DNA from: Paenibacillus sp. UBA6285
Lineage (GTDB): Bacteria; Bacillota; Bacilli; Paenibacillales; Paenibacillaceae
Assembly (NCBI GenBank): GCA_002438345.1
Contig: DJUJ01000162.1
Coordinates: 23,559-29,416 of the forward strand
Direction: 5' to 3'
Length of the DNA: 5,858 nt
Shown: positions 1-5,210 of the stretch, one piece after another
Layout of the letters: every line of letters begins with the position of its first letter
How positions within the stretch are numbered: the first letter of the stretch is position 1
Position numbers and translations under genes: made by a program
Notes under the pieces: model-generated
Databases searched by the model: none
Seen by the model: the letters and a program-made list of their open reading frames with translations, nothing else
Told to the model about the DNA's origin: nothing

Positions 1-177
1 CAAGGAAGTGAAGTGTTTCACATACCGACCTTAAATAAGGATGTCACACCCGATTTGGATAAGGAAAGTACGGAGGATCCGACGAAAGCGGAATTGGGTG
101 CTTGTTCAATGGCTCGGTTATGGAGAGTAACGACTCAAAGAAGGGAAGTAAGACGTAATCATAGAATCTGTATTTAG
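1..177 (+). other. Open reading frame cut by left edge, possible C-terminal end of an unknown gene
   Basis: Frame 1 is open from the first base to a TAG at 175-177, giving 58 residues. The first half is acidic and hydrophilic (HIPTLNKDVTPDLDKESTED). The second half is rich in Arg and reads less like a natural protein (LWRVTTQRREVRRNH). Frame 3 is also open here from 63 to about 158 and encodes a Ser/Lys-rich tail (FNGSVMESNDSKKGSKT), so a frameshift in a decaying gene is possible. I do not recognise the family, and no start, signal peptide or motif is visible. It could equally be a non-coding stretch that happens to lack stops. Confidence 0.25.
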
Positions 178-218
178 AAGGCAGATAACAGATAATACTT
201 CATACAGGGAGACTCTAA

Positions 219-338
219 GATGTTGAAGAAATGGTACTGTTTCCTTATAGCATGGAAGAAGTACATAATGAAGATATGAAGAAGATAGAGGATATTATAC
301 AATCTATAAAGTTTACAAAAGATGAAGTGGAAAAATGA
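219..338 (+). pseudogene. C-terminal remnant of an unrecognised protein
   Basis: Frame 3 reads open after a TAA at 216-218 to a TGA at 336-338, about 39 residues. The text is protein-like and highly charged, with residues such as MVLFPYSMEEVHNEDMKK and an amphipathic end (IEDIIQSIKF). An ATG at 231 is the only obvious start and has no Shine-Dalgarno sequence in front, so this looks like the tail of a longer protein that has lost its front part. It may belong to the same gene as the frame-1 stretch to the left, disrupted between about 160 and 218. The stop overlaps the ATG at 335. I do not recognise the family. Confidence 0.35.
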
Positions 339-340
339 AC

Positions 341-345
341 GGAGG
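341..345 (+). promoter_or_regulatory. Shine-Dalgarno GGAGG that selects the GTG start at 353
   Basis: GGAGG lies 7 nt before GTG 353. An in-frame ATG at 335 would extend the protein by six residues (MNGGST), but its upstream sequence (GATGAAGTGGAAAA) holds no good ribosome site, and the GGAGG would then fall inside the coding region. The conserved fold also begins right after the GTG (residues VEQIALISDIHGN). Confidence 0.75.
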
Positions 346-352
346 ATCTACA

Positions 353-1087
353 GTGGAACAAATCGCATTAATCTCAGATATTCATGGAAATATCCCGGCT
401 TTGACAGCCGTATTAGATGATATTAAGCAGCGTGGAATTCGCAGAGTATTTTGCCTAGGGGATATCGTTGGAAAGGGGCCGAATTCAGATCTAGCCGTTG
501 ATATCATAAAGAAAAATTGTGAAATCAGTGTTATGGGGAACTGGGATGATTTAATGAATCAGGATGTTGATTTTGAAATGGCCCGGTGGAGTCGGAAATT
601 GTTAGGTGAAGATCGACTTGCTTATTTAGGTACCTTATCGTTCTCGATTGAGTTTATGATGAGTGGTAAGTTTATTCGATTATTTCATGCTTCACCGCGA
701 AGCTACTATGAACGGATTCAGCCTTGGGATGATTACGAGAAGCGACTGTCTATGTTTGGTTGTTCCGATCTCTGCCAGGAGAAGCGACAAGCGGATATCG
801 TAGGTTATGGGGATATTCATAATGCGTATATTCAGCATCTAGAGAGTAAGACCTTATTTAATGTAGGCAGCGTGGGGAATCCTCTTGACTTAACTCAGGC
901 ATCTTACGTGATTTTGGAGGGGGAGTACGGAGGAGTGTCAACAGCTCCTTTGAGTATACAATTTGTAAGAGTTCCTTATGATATTGAGTTAGCCGTTCAA
1001 CAAGCCATAGATGCCGTTATGCCAGCTACAGAGCCATATATTCGAGAGCTTAGAACCGCGCAGTACAGAGGGAATGTCCGGGGATAA
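353..1087 (+). CDS. Metallophosphoesterase family protein (calcineurin-like, YfcE/MJ0936-type)
   Basis: A 244-residue soluble protein of the calcineurin-like phosphoesterase superfamily, which hydrolyses phosphomono- or diesters at a two-metal centre in the cytoplasm. Numbering from GTG 353, the motifs in order are DIHGN (D9, H11), GDIVGKGP (D37), GNWD (N63, D65), FHAS (H112), GDIH (D154, H156) and NVGSVGNP (about 171-177), the last typical of the small YfcE-like branch. Two motifs are variant: GNHD is GNWD, and the usual GHTH is GDIH, so one expected metal-binding histidine is an aspartate. The rest of the fold is intact and the length is normal for the group, so I read it as a working gene of a divergent subfamily rather than a wreck. 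The natural substrate cannot be told. It heads a run of four same-strand genes, with the methyltransferase 51 bp downstream. I see no convincing promoter in front. Confidence 0.9.
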   Translation: MEQIALISDIHGNIPALTAVLDDIKQRGIRRVFCLGDIVGKGPNSDLAVDIIKKNCEISVMGNWDDLMNQDVDFEMARWSRKLLGEDRLAYLGTLSFSIEFMMSGKFIRLFHASPRSYYERIQPWDDYEKRLSMFGCSDLCQEKRQADIVGYGDIHNAYIQHLESKTLFNVGSVGNPLDLTQASYVILEGEYGGVSTAPLSIQFVRVPYDIELAVQQAIDAVMPATEPYIRELRTAQYRGNVRG

Positions 1088-1123
1088 TGGATGAATAAGC
1101 TCGTAGCGTTATATTAGATCGGA

Positions 1124-1138
1124 AAGGGATGATCCCTT
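1124..1138 (+). promoter_or_regulatory. Small hairpin covering the ribosome site of the methyltransferase gene
   Basis: AAGGGA (1124-1129) and TCCCTT (1133-1138) are perfect 6-bp inverted arms around a 3-nt loop (TGA), and they sit directly against the ATG at 1139. The only ribosome-site-like sequence for this gene (GGAAAGGGA, 1121-1129) is in the left arm, so folding would hide it. Translational damping is an inference; the stem is short and may have no effect. Confidence 0.35.
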
Positions 1139-1744
1139 ATGAAAATGGTTAGTGCTTTTGAGCATTATGAATCTTTGATTGATGAGGGGAATGATCCAGC
1201 ACAAGATCCTCCCATTGGACAGGCCTATATGAGTCAGTGGGATGGGCCTCTTTTCTTCGATGGATTGAATGGAAATGATAAACGGGTGTTAGAGATTGGA
1301 ATTGGAACAGGAAGAGTTGCTAAATCGGTCTTAGGTTTGGGATGCCGGTTTCTCACAGGAATTGATACCTCGCCAAAAACACTAGCAAGAGCGGATCTGA
1401 ATCTTAGAAATTTCTCCAATAAAGAGCTTGTACTAGCTGATATTTGTGAGTTCGTACGTCCTAATACTTTTGATGCAGCTTATAGTGTGTTAACTTTTCT
1501 TCATATAGAGGATAAAGAACAAGCATTAAAAAATATCTATACATCACTCCTACCTAATGGAACGTTTTTGTTATCTGTTAGCAAGGATGAAGAGTGGTTT
1601 GATTTCAATGATAGAAGAGTTAAATTATATCCAGCCGATGTGGATGAATATATAAGGCTTTTTAACAAAACGGGATTTCATATCGAATGGGTACAGGAAA
1701 CGAAGAGTCAAACTGCAACCCTAATCCAAGCCATCAAAAAGTAA
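1139..1744 (+). CDS. Class I SAM-dependent methyltransferase
   Basis: A 201-residue cytosolic protein with a Rossmann-type methyltransferase fold (Methyltransf_11/25-like). Motif I, the glycine-rich SAM loop, is VLEIGIGTGRVA at residues 50-61. The acidic end of strand 2 is GIDTSP (D76), which would bind the SAM ribose. LADICEF (D101) lies at the adenine-contact position, and FDAAYSVLTFLHI (111-123) is motif IV. LLPNGTFLLSV, about 20-25 residues further on, is the usual post-catalytic strand. The roughly 45 residues ahead of motif I (HYESLIDEG onward) match the helical lid seen in small-molecule methyltransferases. The acceptor substrate cannot be inferred. The start at ATG 1139 gives a weak AAAGGGA ribosome site lying in a hairpin; ATG 1145 is an alternative. 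It ends 13 bp before the next gene, consistent with an operon. Confidence 0.9.
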   Translation: MKMVSAFEHYESLIDEGNDPAQDPPIGQAYMSQWDGPLFFDGLNGNDKRVLEIGIGTGRVAKSVLGLGCRFLTGIDTSPKTLARADLNLRNFSNKELVLADICEFVRPNTFDAAYSVLTFLHIEDKEQALKNIYTSLLPNGTFLLSVSKDEEWFDFNDRRVKLYPADVDEYIRLFNKTGFHIEWVQETKSQTATLIQAIKK

Positions 1745-1745
1745 C

Positions 1746-1751
1746 GGAGGG
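1746..1751 (+). promoter_or_regulatory. Shine-Dalgarno GGAGGG supporting a TTG start
   Basis: GGAGGG lies just after the methyltransferase stop and 6 nt before TTG 1758. No ATG or GTG follows at a useful distance in this frame, so this site decides for the rare TTG start of the GNAT gene. Confidence 0.75.
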
Positions 1752-1757
1752 AACGAA

Positions 1758-2345
1758 TTGAAGCTTAGTCGCGTATTTGAGCAATTCCCTACTTTGGAAA
1801 CCGAGCAATTATTACTGAAGAAGATTGAAGTTAGTAATCTTGAAGAGGTATTTGGAATTTATAGCAATGATCAAGTGTTTGAGTACTGCGGAATTATTCC
1901 GAAACATAATAAAGATACAGTAAAGAATATGATCGGACATTTCGAGCGTGATTTTACCAAAGGGGTAAGAGTGAAGTGGGGGATTTTCCGCAAAAATAAT
2001 CCTTACATCCTGCTAGGTATCATCGAAGTTATGGATTTTAATCAAAAAGTGGATATGGTCACGATCGGCTATTTTTTGGCGGAGACTTATTGGGGAAAAG
2101 GGATTGCGACTCAGGCAGTTCAAGAGGTGGTCAAATTTTTATTTGAGACTGCAGAAGTAAATCGGATTCAAGCTGAGGTTATGCCTTTTAATGAACGGTC
2201 CAAGCGTGTTCTTTTGAAAAGTGGCTTTATGAAAGAGGGAACGTTAAGACAGGCTCATGTGTGGTCAGGTAAAGGGCTTATAGATCTGGACATTTACAGC
2301 ATTCTAGCAGAGGAATATAGAGTGGGTGAAAAAGGATACCAGTGA
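1758..2345 (+). CDS. GNAT family N-acetyltransferase, RimJ/RimL type
   Basis: A 195-residue acetyl-CoA-dependent acetyltransferase of the Acetyltransf_3 branch, whose members modify N-termini of ribosomal proteins or small amines. The opening (FPTLETEQLLLKKIEVSN, about 10-27) is the typical first strand, LETERL..R in relatives. The central strand GIIEVMDF (87-94) is followed by IGYFLAETYWGKGIATQAV (103-121), where YWGKGIAT is the pyrophosphate-binding loop of motif A. NERSKRVLLKSGFMKEG (145-161) is the conserved motif B end. All core elements are present and the length is normal, so it should be active; the substrate is unknown. The TTG start is set by GGAGGG 6 nt upstream. The stop overlaps a possible GTG start of the peptidase gene, so translation may be coupled. 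Confidence 0.9.
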   Translation: MKLSRVFEQFPTLETEQLLLKKIEVSNLEEVFGIYSNDQVFEYCGIIPKHNKDTVKNMIGHFERDFTKGVRVKWGIFRKNNPYILLGIIEVMDFNQKVDMVTIGYFLAETYWGKGIATQAVQEVVKFLFETAEVNRIQAEVMPFNERSKRVLLKSGFMKEGTLRQAHVWSGKGLIDLDIYSILAEEYRVGEKGYQ

Positions 2346-2362
2346 AAGAGAGGGAGATATTC

Positions 2363-3103
2363 ATGGGTACAATTGTGGTCATTGGTGGTGGAGAAATAAG
2401 CGAACTAGAAACACTTGGAATTGATCGTGAAGTTGTGAAGTTAACCCATAAACCTAATCCGAAGGCGTTATTTATTCCGACAGCTAGTAGTGATGCACCA
2501 GGGTATTGTGATACGTTCAACAAAGTGTACGGCGATATTCTAGGATGTGAGACAAGTCATTTATTGCTTGTGAGCCAAAATTATACCCATGAAGAAATCA
2601 CAGATTTAATTACGTCCGCTGATCTGATTTATGTTGGTGGAGGCAATACCCGAAAAATGCTGGAGATTTGGAGAAACACCGGCGTAGATACTCTTCTAAA
2701 AGAAGCGTATACATCTGGAACTGTATTGGCAGGACTGAGCGCAGGTTCAATCTGCTGGTTTGAATATGGGCATAGTGACTCTGAGGCGTTTGACGACCAA
2801 GGGGAGTGGCAGTATATCAAGCTTGAAGCCATGGGGATTCTGTCAGGCATTCATTGTCCGCATTATAATGAGGATATTCGGGTTGAAGATTTTTCACGAA
2901 TGGTTAATGGTGGCAGTGTGACTGGAATCGCAGTGGATAACAATTGTGCAATCGTCTATAAAGAAAATGAGTATAAAGTGATGTCTACCAGAGACGAAGC
3001 GAAAGCGTACCGTGTGATGGACTCCGAGCAGGGAGTAATGATTACTGAAATTGAACAACATCCAAGCTACAAACCTCTTCATGAACTGTATGGTGCGCTA
3101 TGA
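2363..3103 (+). CDS. Peptidase S51 (peptidase E-like) family protein
   Basis: A 246-residue protein of the S51 group, cytosolic serine peptidases with a class I glutamine-amidotransferase-like fold related to PepE and cyanophycinase. It begins TIVVIGGGEI (3-12), the nucleotide-like first loop of the fold. LIYVGGGNT (about 88-96) is the characteristic central strand. The nucleophile elbow is AGLSAGSICWF, with Ser126 as the likely catalytic serine. GIHCPHYNED follows, and H167 (or H164) is the likely catalytic histidine. The substrate is not known; PepE itself cleaves Asp-X dipeptides. ATG 2363 is preferred because AGGGAG lies about 6 nt ahead and the conserved fold begins there. GTG 2342, with AAAGGA 5 nt ahead, would add seven residues and overlap the GNAT stop. 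The stop overlaps the ATG of the broken GNAT at 3100 (ATGA). Confidence 0.9.
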   Translation: MGTIVVIGGGEISELETLGIDREVVKLTHKPNPKALFIPTASSDAPGYCDTFNKVYGDILGCETSHLLLVSQNYTHEEITDLITSADLIYVGGGNTRKMLEIWRNTGVDTLLKEAYTSGTVLAGLSAGSICWFEYGHSDSEAFDDQGEWQYIKLEAMGILSGIHCPHYNEDIRVEDFSRMVNGGSVTGIAVDNNCAIVYKENEYKVMSTRDEAKAYRVMDSEQGVMITEIEQHPSYKPLHELYGAL

Positions 3104-3370
3104 TTATTTTTGAACGGGGAGATGTCGGGCTAAGAACTCTCGAACCGAGTGATGCTGGATTACTTGTGAAATGGCTCTCAGATCCAGTTGTACTGGAATT
3201 CTACGAAGGTCGTAATCGCCCACATGATTTGGAATGACAAAATCGTAATGGACCCGCAGGCTTGGAATGAGAGAGCACTGAGGGTATATGAAAAAAGTGG
3301 CTTTGTAAAGAAGAAATACCTTGAAAAGCATGAAATGCAACCAGACTCCATCCATAATAACGGCAGATAA
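3100..3370 (+). pseudogene. Broken AAC(6')-like GNAT acetyltransferase with internal deletion and frameshift
   Basis: The 5' part (3100-3237, ATG overlapping the peptidase stop) encodes 45 residues that read as the front of an AAC(6')-type GNAT: LRTLEPSDAGLLVKWLSDP, then FYEGRNRPHDLE, followed at once by TGA. The 3' part continues in another frame from about 3233 as KIVMDPQAWNERALRVYEK and GFVKKKYLEKHEM, the recognisable end of the same family, stopping at 3368-3370. Intact relatives are about 180 residues long, so roughly 80-100 central residues are gone, including the acetyl-CoA-binding loop. The last 11 residues (from QPDS) no longer match the usual C-terminus, which suggests a second breakpoint near 3330-3345. 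The product cannot be a working acetyltransferase. The family assignment is from recognition of conserved stretches. Confidence 0.85.
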
Positions 3371-3377
3371 GCTTCTG

Positions 3378-3602
3378 ATGGATATTAAAGAGACGGCCTT
3401 ATACTTAAATCTGACTGAAGATCAGGTGATGAAAATTATTACAACGGAGCATAGTATTATAAAGCTGGGTTCTGTTCCTAACACTCCTTTTCCTTATATA
3501 AATGTAGACCATAAATATCTTTTTAACAAAGACTTATTATCAAATTGGGTTACGGATGCCTCCTTAAATAGGAGAGTTTATCTAAACGGACAAGTGAAAT
3601 AA
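3378..3602 (+). CDS. Small helix-turn-helix protein, excisionase/MerR-like fold, start uncertain
   Basis: From ATG 3378 this gives 74 residues. IKETALYLNLTEDQVMKII (3-21) matches the helix-turn-helix of excisionase-family DNA-binding domains (IKEAAELLGVSxxTVxxxI). FPYINVDHKYLFNKDLLSNWV (38-58) matches the wing and final helix (xxIGxxxRFxKxxLxxWL). A longer-than-usual loop (22-37) separates them. There is no Shine-Dalgarno sequence before 3378. The frame extends upstream to ATG 3330 and TTG 3321, but that extra sequence overlaps the end of the broken GNAT in another frame and is probably not native. The original promoter and N-terminus may have been lost in the same deletion, leaving the domain poorly expressed or as a C-terminal remnant. 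No integrase or phage gene lies nearby, so an excisionase role is not supported; it is simply a likely DNA-binding domain. Confidence 0.55.
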   Translation: MDIKETALYLNLTEDQVMKIITTEHSIIKLGSVPNTPFPYINVDHKYLFNKDLLSNWVTDASLNRRVYLNGQVK

Positions 3603-3652
3603 GGATTGAAGAGGACTTCTGGAGTCCAGCGTAGTTGAATATTTTGATGAAT

Positions 3653-3657
3653 GGAGA
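3653..3657 (+). promoter_or_regulatory. Shine-Dalgarno GGAGA that selects ATG 3666
   Basis: GGAGA lies 8 nt before ATG 3666. The upstream in-frame ATG at 3651 contains this site within its own first codons and has only AT-rich sequence ahead of it (TTGAATATTTTGATGA). Starting at 3666 also places the family's first strand (MIIRTET) at the N-terminus. Confidence 0.65.
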
Positions 3658-3665
3658 ACTCTGAA

Positions 3666-4178
3666 ATGATTATTAGAACAGAAACGTCAGCAGATTATGA
3701 TGGCGTGCATCAAGTAAATGTTAAGGCTTTTGGTGATCGAGAAGATGAAGCAAGCTTAGTCGAAAGGATTAGGAATTCGGAAGGGTTTATCCCGGAGCTC
3801 TCGATTGTAGCAGAAAAAGATAATGAGATTGTAGGACATATCCTGCTAAGTAAAGCTGTAGTACAAGATGGGGAGAATACAAATGATGTAATTGTTCTAG
3901 CCCCGATAGCGGTTATGCTTAACGTTCAGAAGCAGGGCATCGGCAAGGCGCTTATCCTTGAAGGATTAGATAGATGTAGAACGCTTGGCTATGATCTTGT
4001 TTTTCTGATCGGACATCCGGAATATTATCCTAAGTTCGGATTTCAACCTGCAAGGCAGCATGGTTTCGAACTGAAGCAATTTGAAGTATCTGACAATGTA
4101 TTTATGGTCTGTGAGCTGAAGGAAGGAGCGCTTCAGAAGGTTAAAGGTGAATTGATCTACCCGAAATCGTTTTTTTAA
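3666..4178 (+). CDS. GNAT family N-acetyltransferase, YhbS type
   Basis: A 170-residue acetyltransferase of the YhbS-like (COG3153) branch. It opens with MIIRTETSADYDGVHQVNVKAF, the usual first strand and helix. SIVAEKDNEIVGHILLS (46-62) is the beta-hairpin. LAPIAVMLNVQKQGIGKAL (78-96) is the strand-4 and acetyl-CoA loop region, with QKQGIGKAL as the pyrophosphate-binding signature. IGHPEYYPKFGFQPA (115-129) is the hallmark of this subfamily. Length and motifs are complete, so the gene is intact; the acceptor is unknown. The stretch between 3603 and 3665 holds only a weak inverted repeat (GGACT/AGTCC, 3613-3627) and no recognisable promoter. It is the last gene before a strong terminator. Confidence 0.9.
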   Translation: MIIRTETSADYDGVHQVNVKAFGDREDEASLVERIRNSEGFIPELSIVAEKDNEIVGHILLSKAVVQDGENTNDVIVLAPIAVMLNVQKQGIGKALILEGLDRCRTLGYDLVFLIGHPEYYPKFGFQPARQHGFELKQFEVSDNVFMVCELKEGALQKVKGELIYPKSFF

Positions 4179-4189
4179 TTATCCAAATG

Positions 4190-4228
4190 AATCATGCTTG
4201 GCTGTGAAGCAGTCAGCATGATTTTTTT
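4190..4228 (+). terminator. Rho-independent terminator after the YhbS-like GNAT
   Basis: AATCATGCT (4190-4198) pairs perfectly with AGCATGATT (4215-4223). Beyond a bulged T, GGCTG (4200-4204) pairs with CAGTC (4210-4214), including one G-U, around a TGAAG loop. Seven T's (4222-4228) follow directly. It lies 12 bp after the stop at 4178, ends the left-hand transcription unit and insulates the VOC gene. Confidence 0.9.
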
Positions 4229-4236
4229 GTTGGTAA

Positions 4237-4265
4237 TTGACAAACATATAGAATGTAACTATACT
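4237..4265 (+). promoter_or_regulatory. Sigma-A promoter of the VOC gene
   Basis: TTGACA (4237-4242) is a perfect -35 box. TATACT (4260-4265) is a -10 box with five of six consensus bases, and the spacer is exactly 17 bp. The predicted start of transcription is near 4271-4273, giving a leader of about 48 nt. The -10 box is embedded in an inverted repeat, which suggests repression. Confidence 0.8.
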
Positions 4266-4298
4266 AAAGATAGTTAATTTGTAACTGATTAAGTTACA
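4254..4298 (+). promoter_or_regulatory. Tandem palindromic operator overlapping the -10 box and early leader
   Basis: Two inverted repeats are present. TAACTAT (4256-4262) mirrors ATAGTTA (4270-4276) and covers the -10 box. TGTAACT (4280-4286) mirrors AGTTACA (4292-4298) with a GATTA spacer, just downstream of the predicted transcription start. The core half-sites TAACT and AGTTA alternate at 4256, 4272, 4282 and 4292; the last three are exactly 10 bp apart, so on one face of the helix. TGTAACT occurs twice, at 4254 and 4280. This is the layout expected for a dimeric winged-helix repressor. HxlR/DUF24 (YodB/CatR-like) or MarR-type regulators are candidates, by inference from the kind of gene controlled. 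Confidence 0.65.
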
Positions 4299-4312
4299 GG
4301 AGGATTAGGAGG
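4298..4312 (+). promoter_or_regulatory. Two tandem AGGAGG ribosome sites
   Basis: AGGAGG occurs at 4298-4303 and again at 4307-4312, separated by ATT. The second is 7 nt before ATG 4320 and is the functional site; the first is 16 nt away. The first touches the right arm of the second operator palindrome (ends 4298). If that palindrome folds in the mRNA, it would lie directly against the first site but leave the second free. Confidence 0.7.
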
Positions 4313-4319
4313 AATTATA

Positions 4320-5210
4320 ATGACAACTAAAACAACACTTCATCCGGACGTAGCGATCGGTCTGGTGCAAATTAGAGTAAGTAATTTGGAGCGTTCGCTC
4401 ACCTTTTATCAGAATGTTGTGGGGCTGAGTATTTTGCGGCAGAATGGCCGCGAAGTGGAAATGACCGCTGACGGTCACAATGTGTTATTGATTCTGCGGG
4501 AGATTGAGAATGCTCGGGTGCTTCGTCCTAATTCTGTGGCTGGGTTGTATCATTTTGCTATCCTTGTTCCAGATCGTCCGAGCCTTGGACTCGTTGTTCG
4601 CAATTTGATCGCTTCGGAGATTGAAGTGGGTCAGGGGGATCATTTGGTGAGCGAGGCGCTGTACATTCAGGATCCGGATAACAATGGAATCGAAATCTAT
4701 CGAGATCGTCCTAAGGATTCATGGAAATATGATGCGGAAGGGCATGTAGTGATGACAACAGATCCAGTGGATGTAGATGGACTACTAGCGGCTTCTGAAG
4801 GTTTACTATGGAACGGGTTGCCAGCTGGAACGGTGATCGGACATGTACACTTTCATATGGGCAATTTAAGCAAGGCGAAGGATTTCTACGTTGATTTGCT
4901 TGGCTTTGATTTAGTAGCTAATTATGGTAGTGCAGCGATGTTTATTTCTGCTGGTGGGTATCATCACCATATTGGATTGAATATTTGGGCGGGCCAAGGC
5001 GCACCTGCGGCTCCTGTTGATGCAGCGGGAATTGATTATTTCACCTTACTTTTTCCGAGTGAAGAGGGACGTGCGGCTGTGGTGGAGCGTGTTCAGCAGG
5101 CTGGTTACACCGTTGCAGAAGAGAATGGAGCTCCTACATTCAAAGATCCATGGAACATTGGGATCAGACTTATATTGAAGAGTCATACGAACGCCAAAAA
5201 ACCTGTATAA
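4320..5210 (+). CDS. VOC family protein, CatE-like (catechol 2,3-dioxygenase/glyoxalase fold)
   Basis: A 296-residue cytosolic protein made of two vicinal-oxygen-chelate modules, closest in appearance to Bacillus CatE-type ring-cleaving dioxygenases, which open catechols using Fe(II). Module 1 runs from IGLVQIRVSNLERSLTFY (13-30) through GLYHFAILVPD (75-85) to DPDNNGIEIYRDRP (118-131). Module 2 starts at IGHVHFHMGNLSKAKDFY (173-190), continues with GGYHHHIGLNIW (212-223), and ends at DPWNIGIRLIL (276-286). The likely metal-site residues are the histidines in HVHFH and YHHHIG; E125 in GIEIY is another candidate. The remaining 10 residues (from KSHTN) look foreign: the same bases, read in frame 1, continue into the glycosyltransferase remnant. 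The gene has its own consensus promoter, an overlapping operator and tandem AGGAGG sites, so inducible, efficient expression is likely. The exact substrate is unknown. Confidence 0.88.
   Translation: MTTKTTLHPDVAIGLVQIRVSNLERSLTFYQNVVGLSILRQNGREVEMTADGHNVLLILREIENARVLRPNSVAGLYHFAILVPDRPSLGLVVRNLIASEIEVGQGDHLVSEALYIQDPDNNGIEIYRDRPKDSWKYDAEGHVVMTTDPVDVDGLLAASEGLLWNGLPAGTVIGHVHFHMGNLSKAKDFYVDLLGFDLVANYGSAAMFISAGGYHHHIGLNIWAGQGAPAAPVDAAGIDYFTLLFPSEEGRAAVVERVQQAGYTVAEENGAPTFKDPWNIGIRLILKSHTNAKKPV

Noticed and set aside
29..40. CCTTA/TAAGG inverted repeat as a terminator
   Set aside because: The arms are 5 bp with a 2-nt loop and no T run.
335..352. ATG 335 as the start of the metallophosphoesterase
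   Set aside because: It has no ribosome site and would place GGAGG inside the coding sequence; GTG 353 is correctly spaced from that GGAGG and matches the start of the fold.
2278..3355. Several minus-strand open frames of 62-83 codons opposite the GNAT, peptidase and broken GNAT
   Set aside because: They lie antisense to well-supported genes, lack ribosome sites and show no recognisable protein motifs.
3560..3574. CTCCT/AGGAG hairpin near the end of the helix-turn-helix gene
   Set aside because: A 5-bp stem inside the coding frame with no T run, and no start codon at the right distance from AGGAG.
3613..3627. GGACT/AGTCC inverted repeat between the helix-turn-helix gene and the YhbS-like GNAT
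   Set aside because: Too short and lacking a T run for a terminator; no evidence of an operator.
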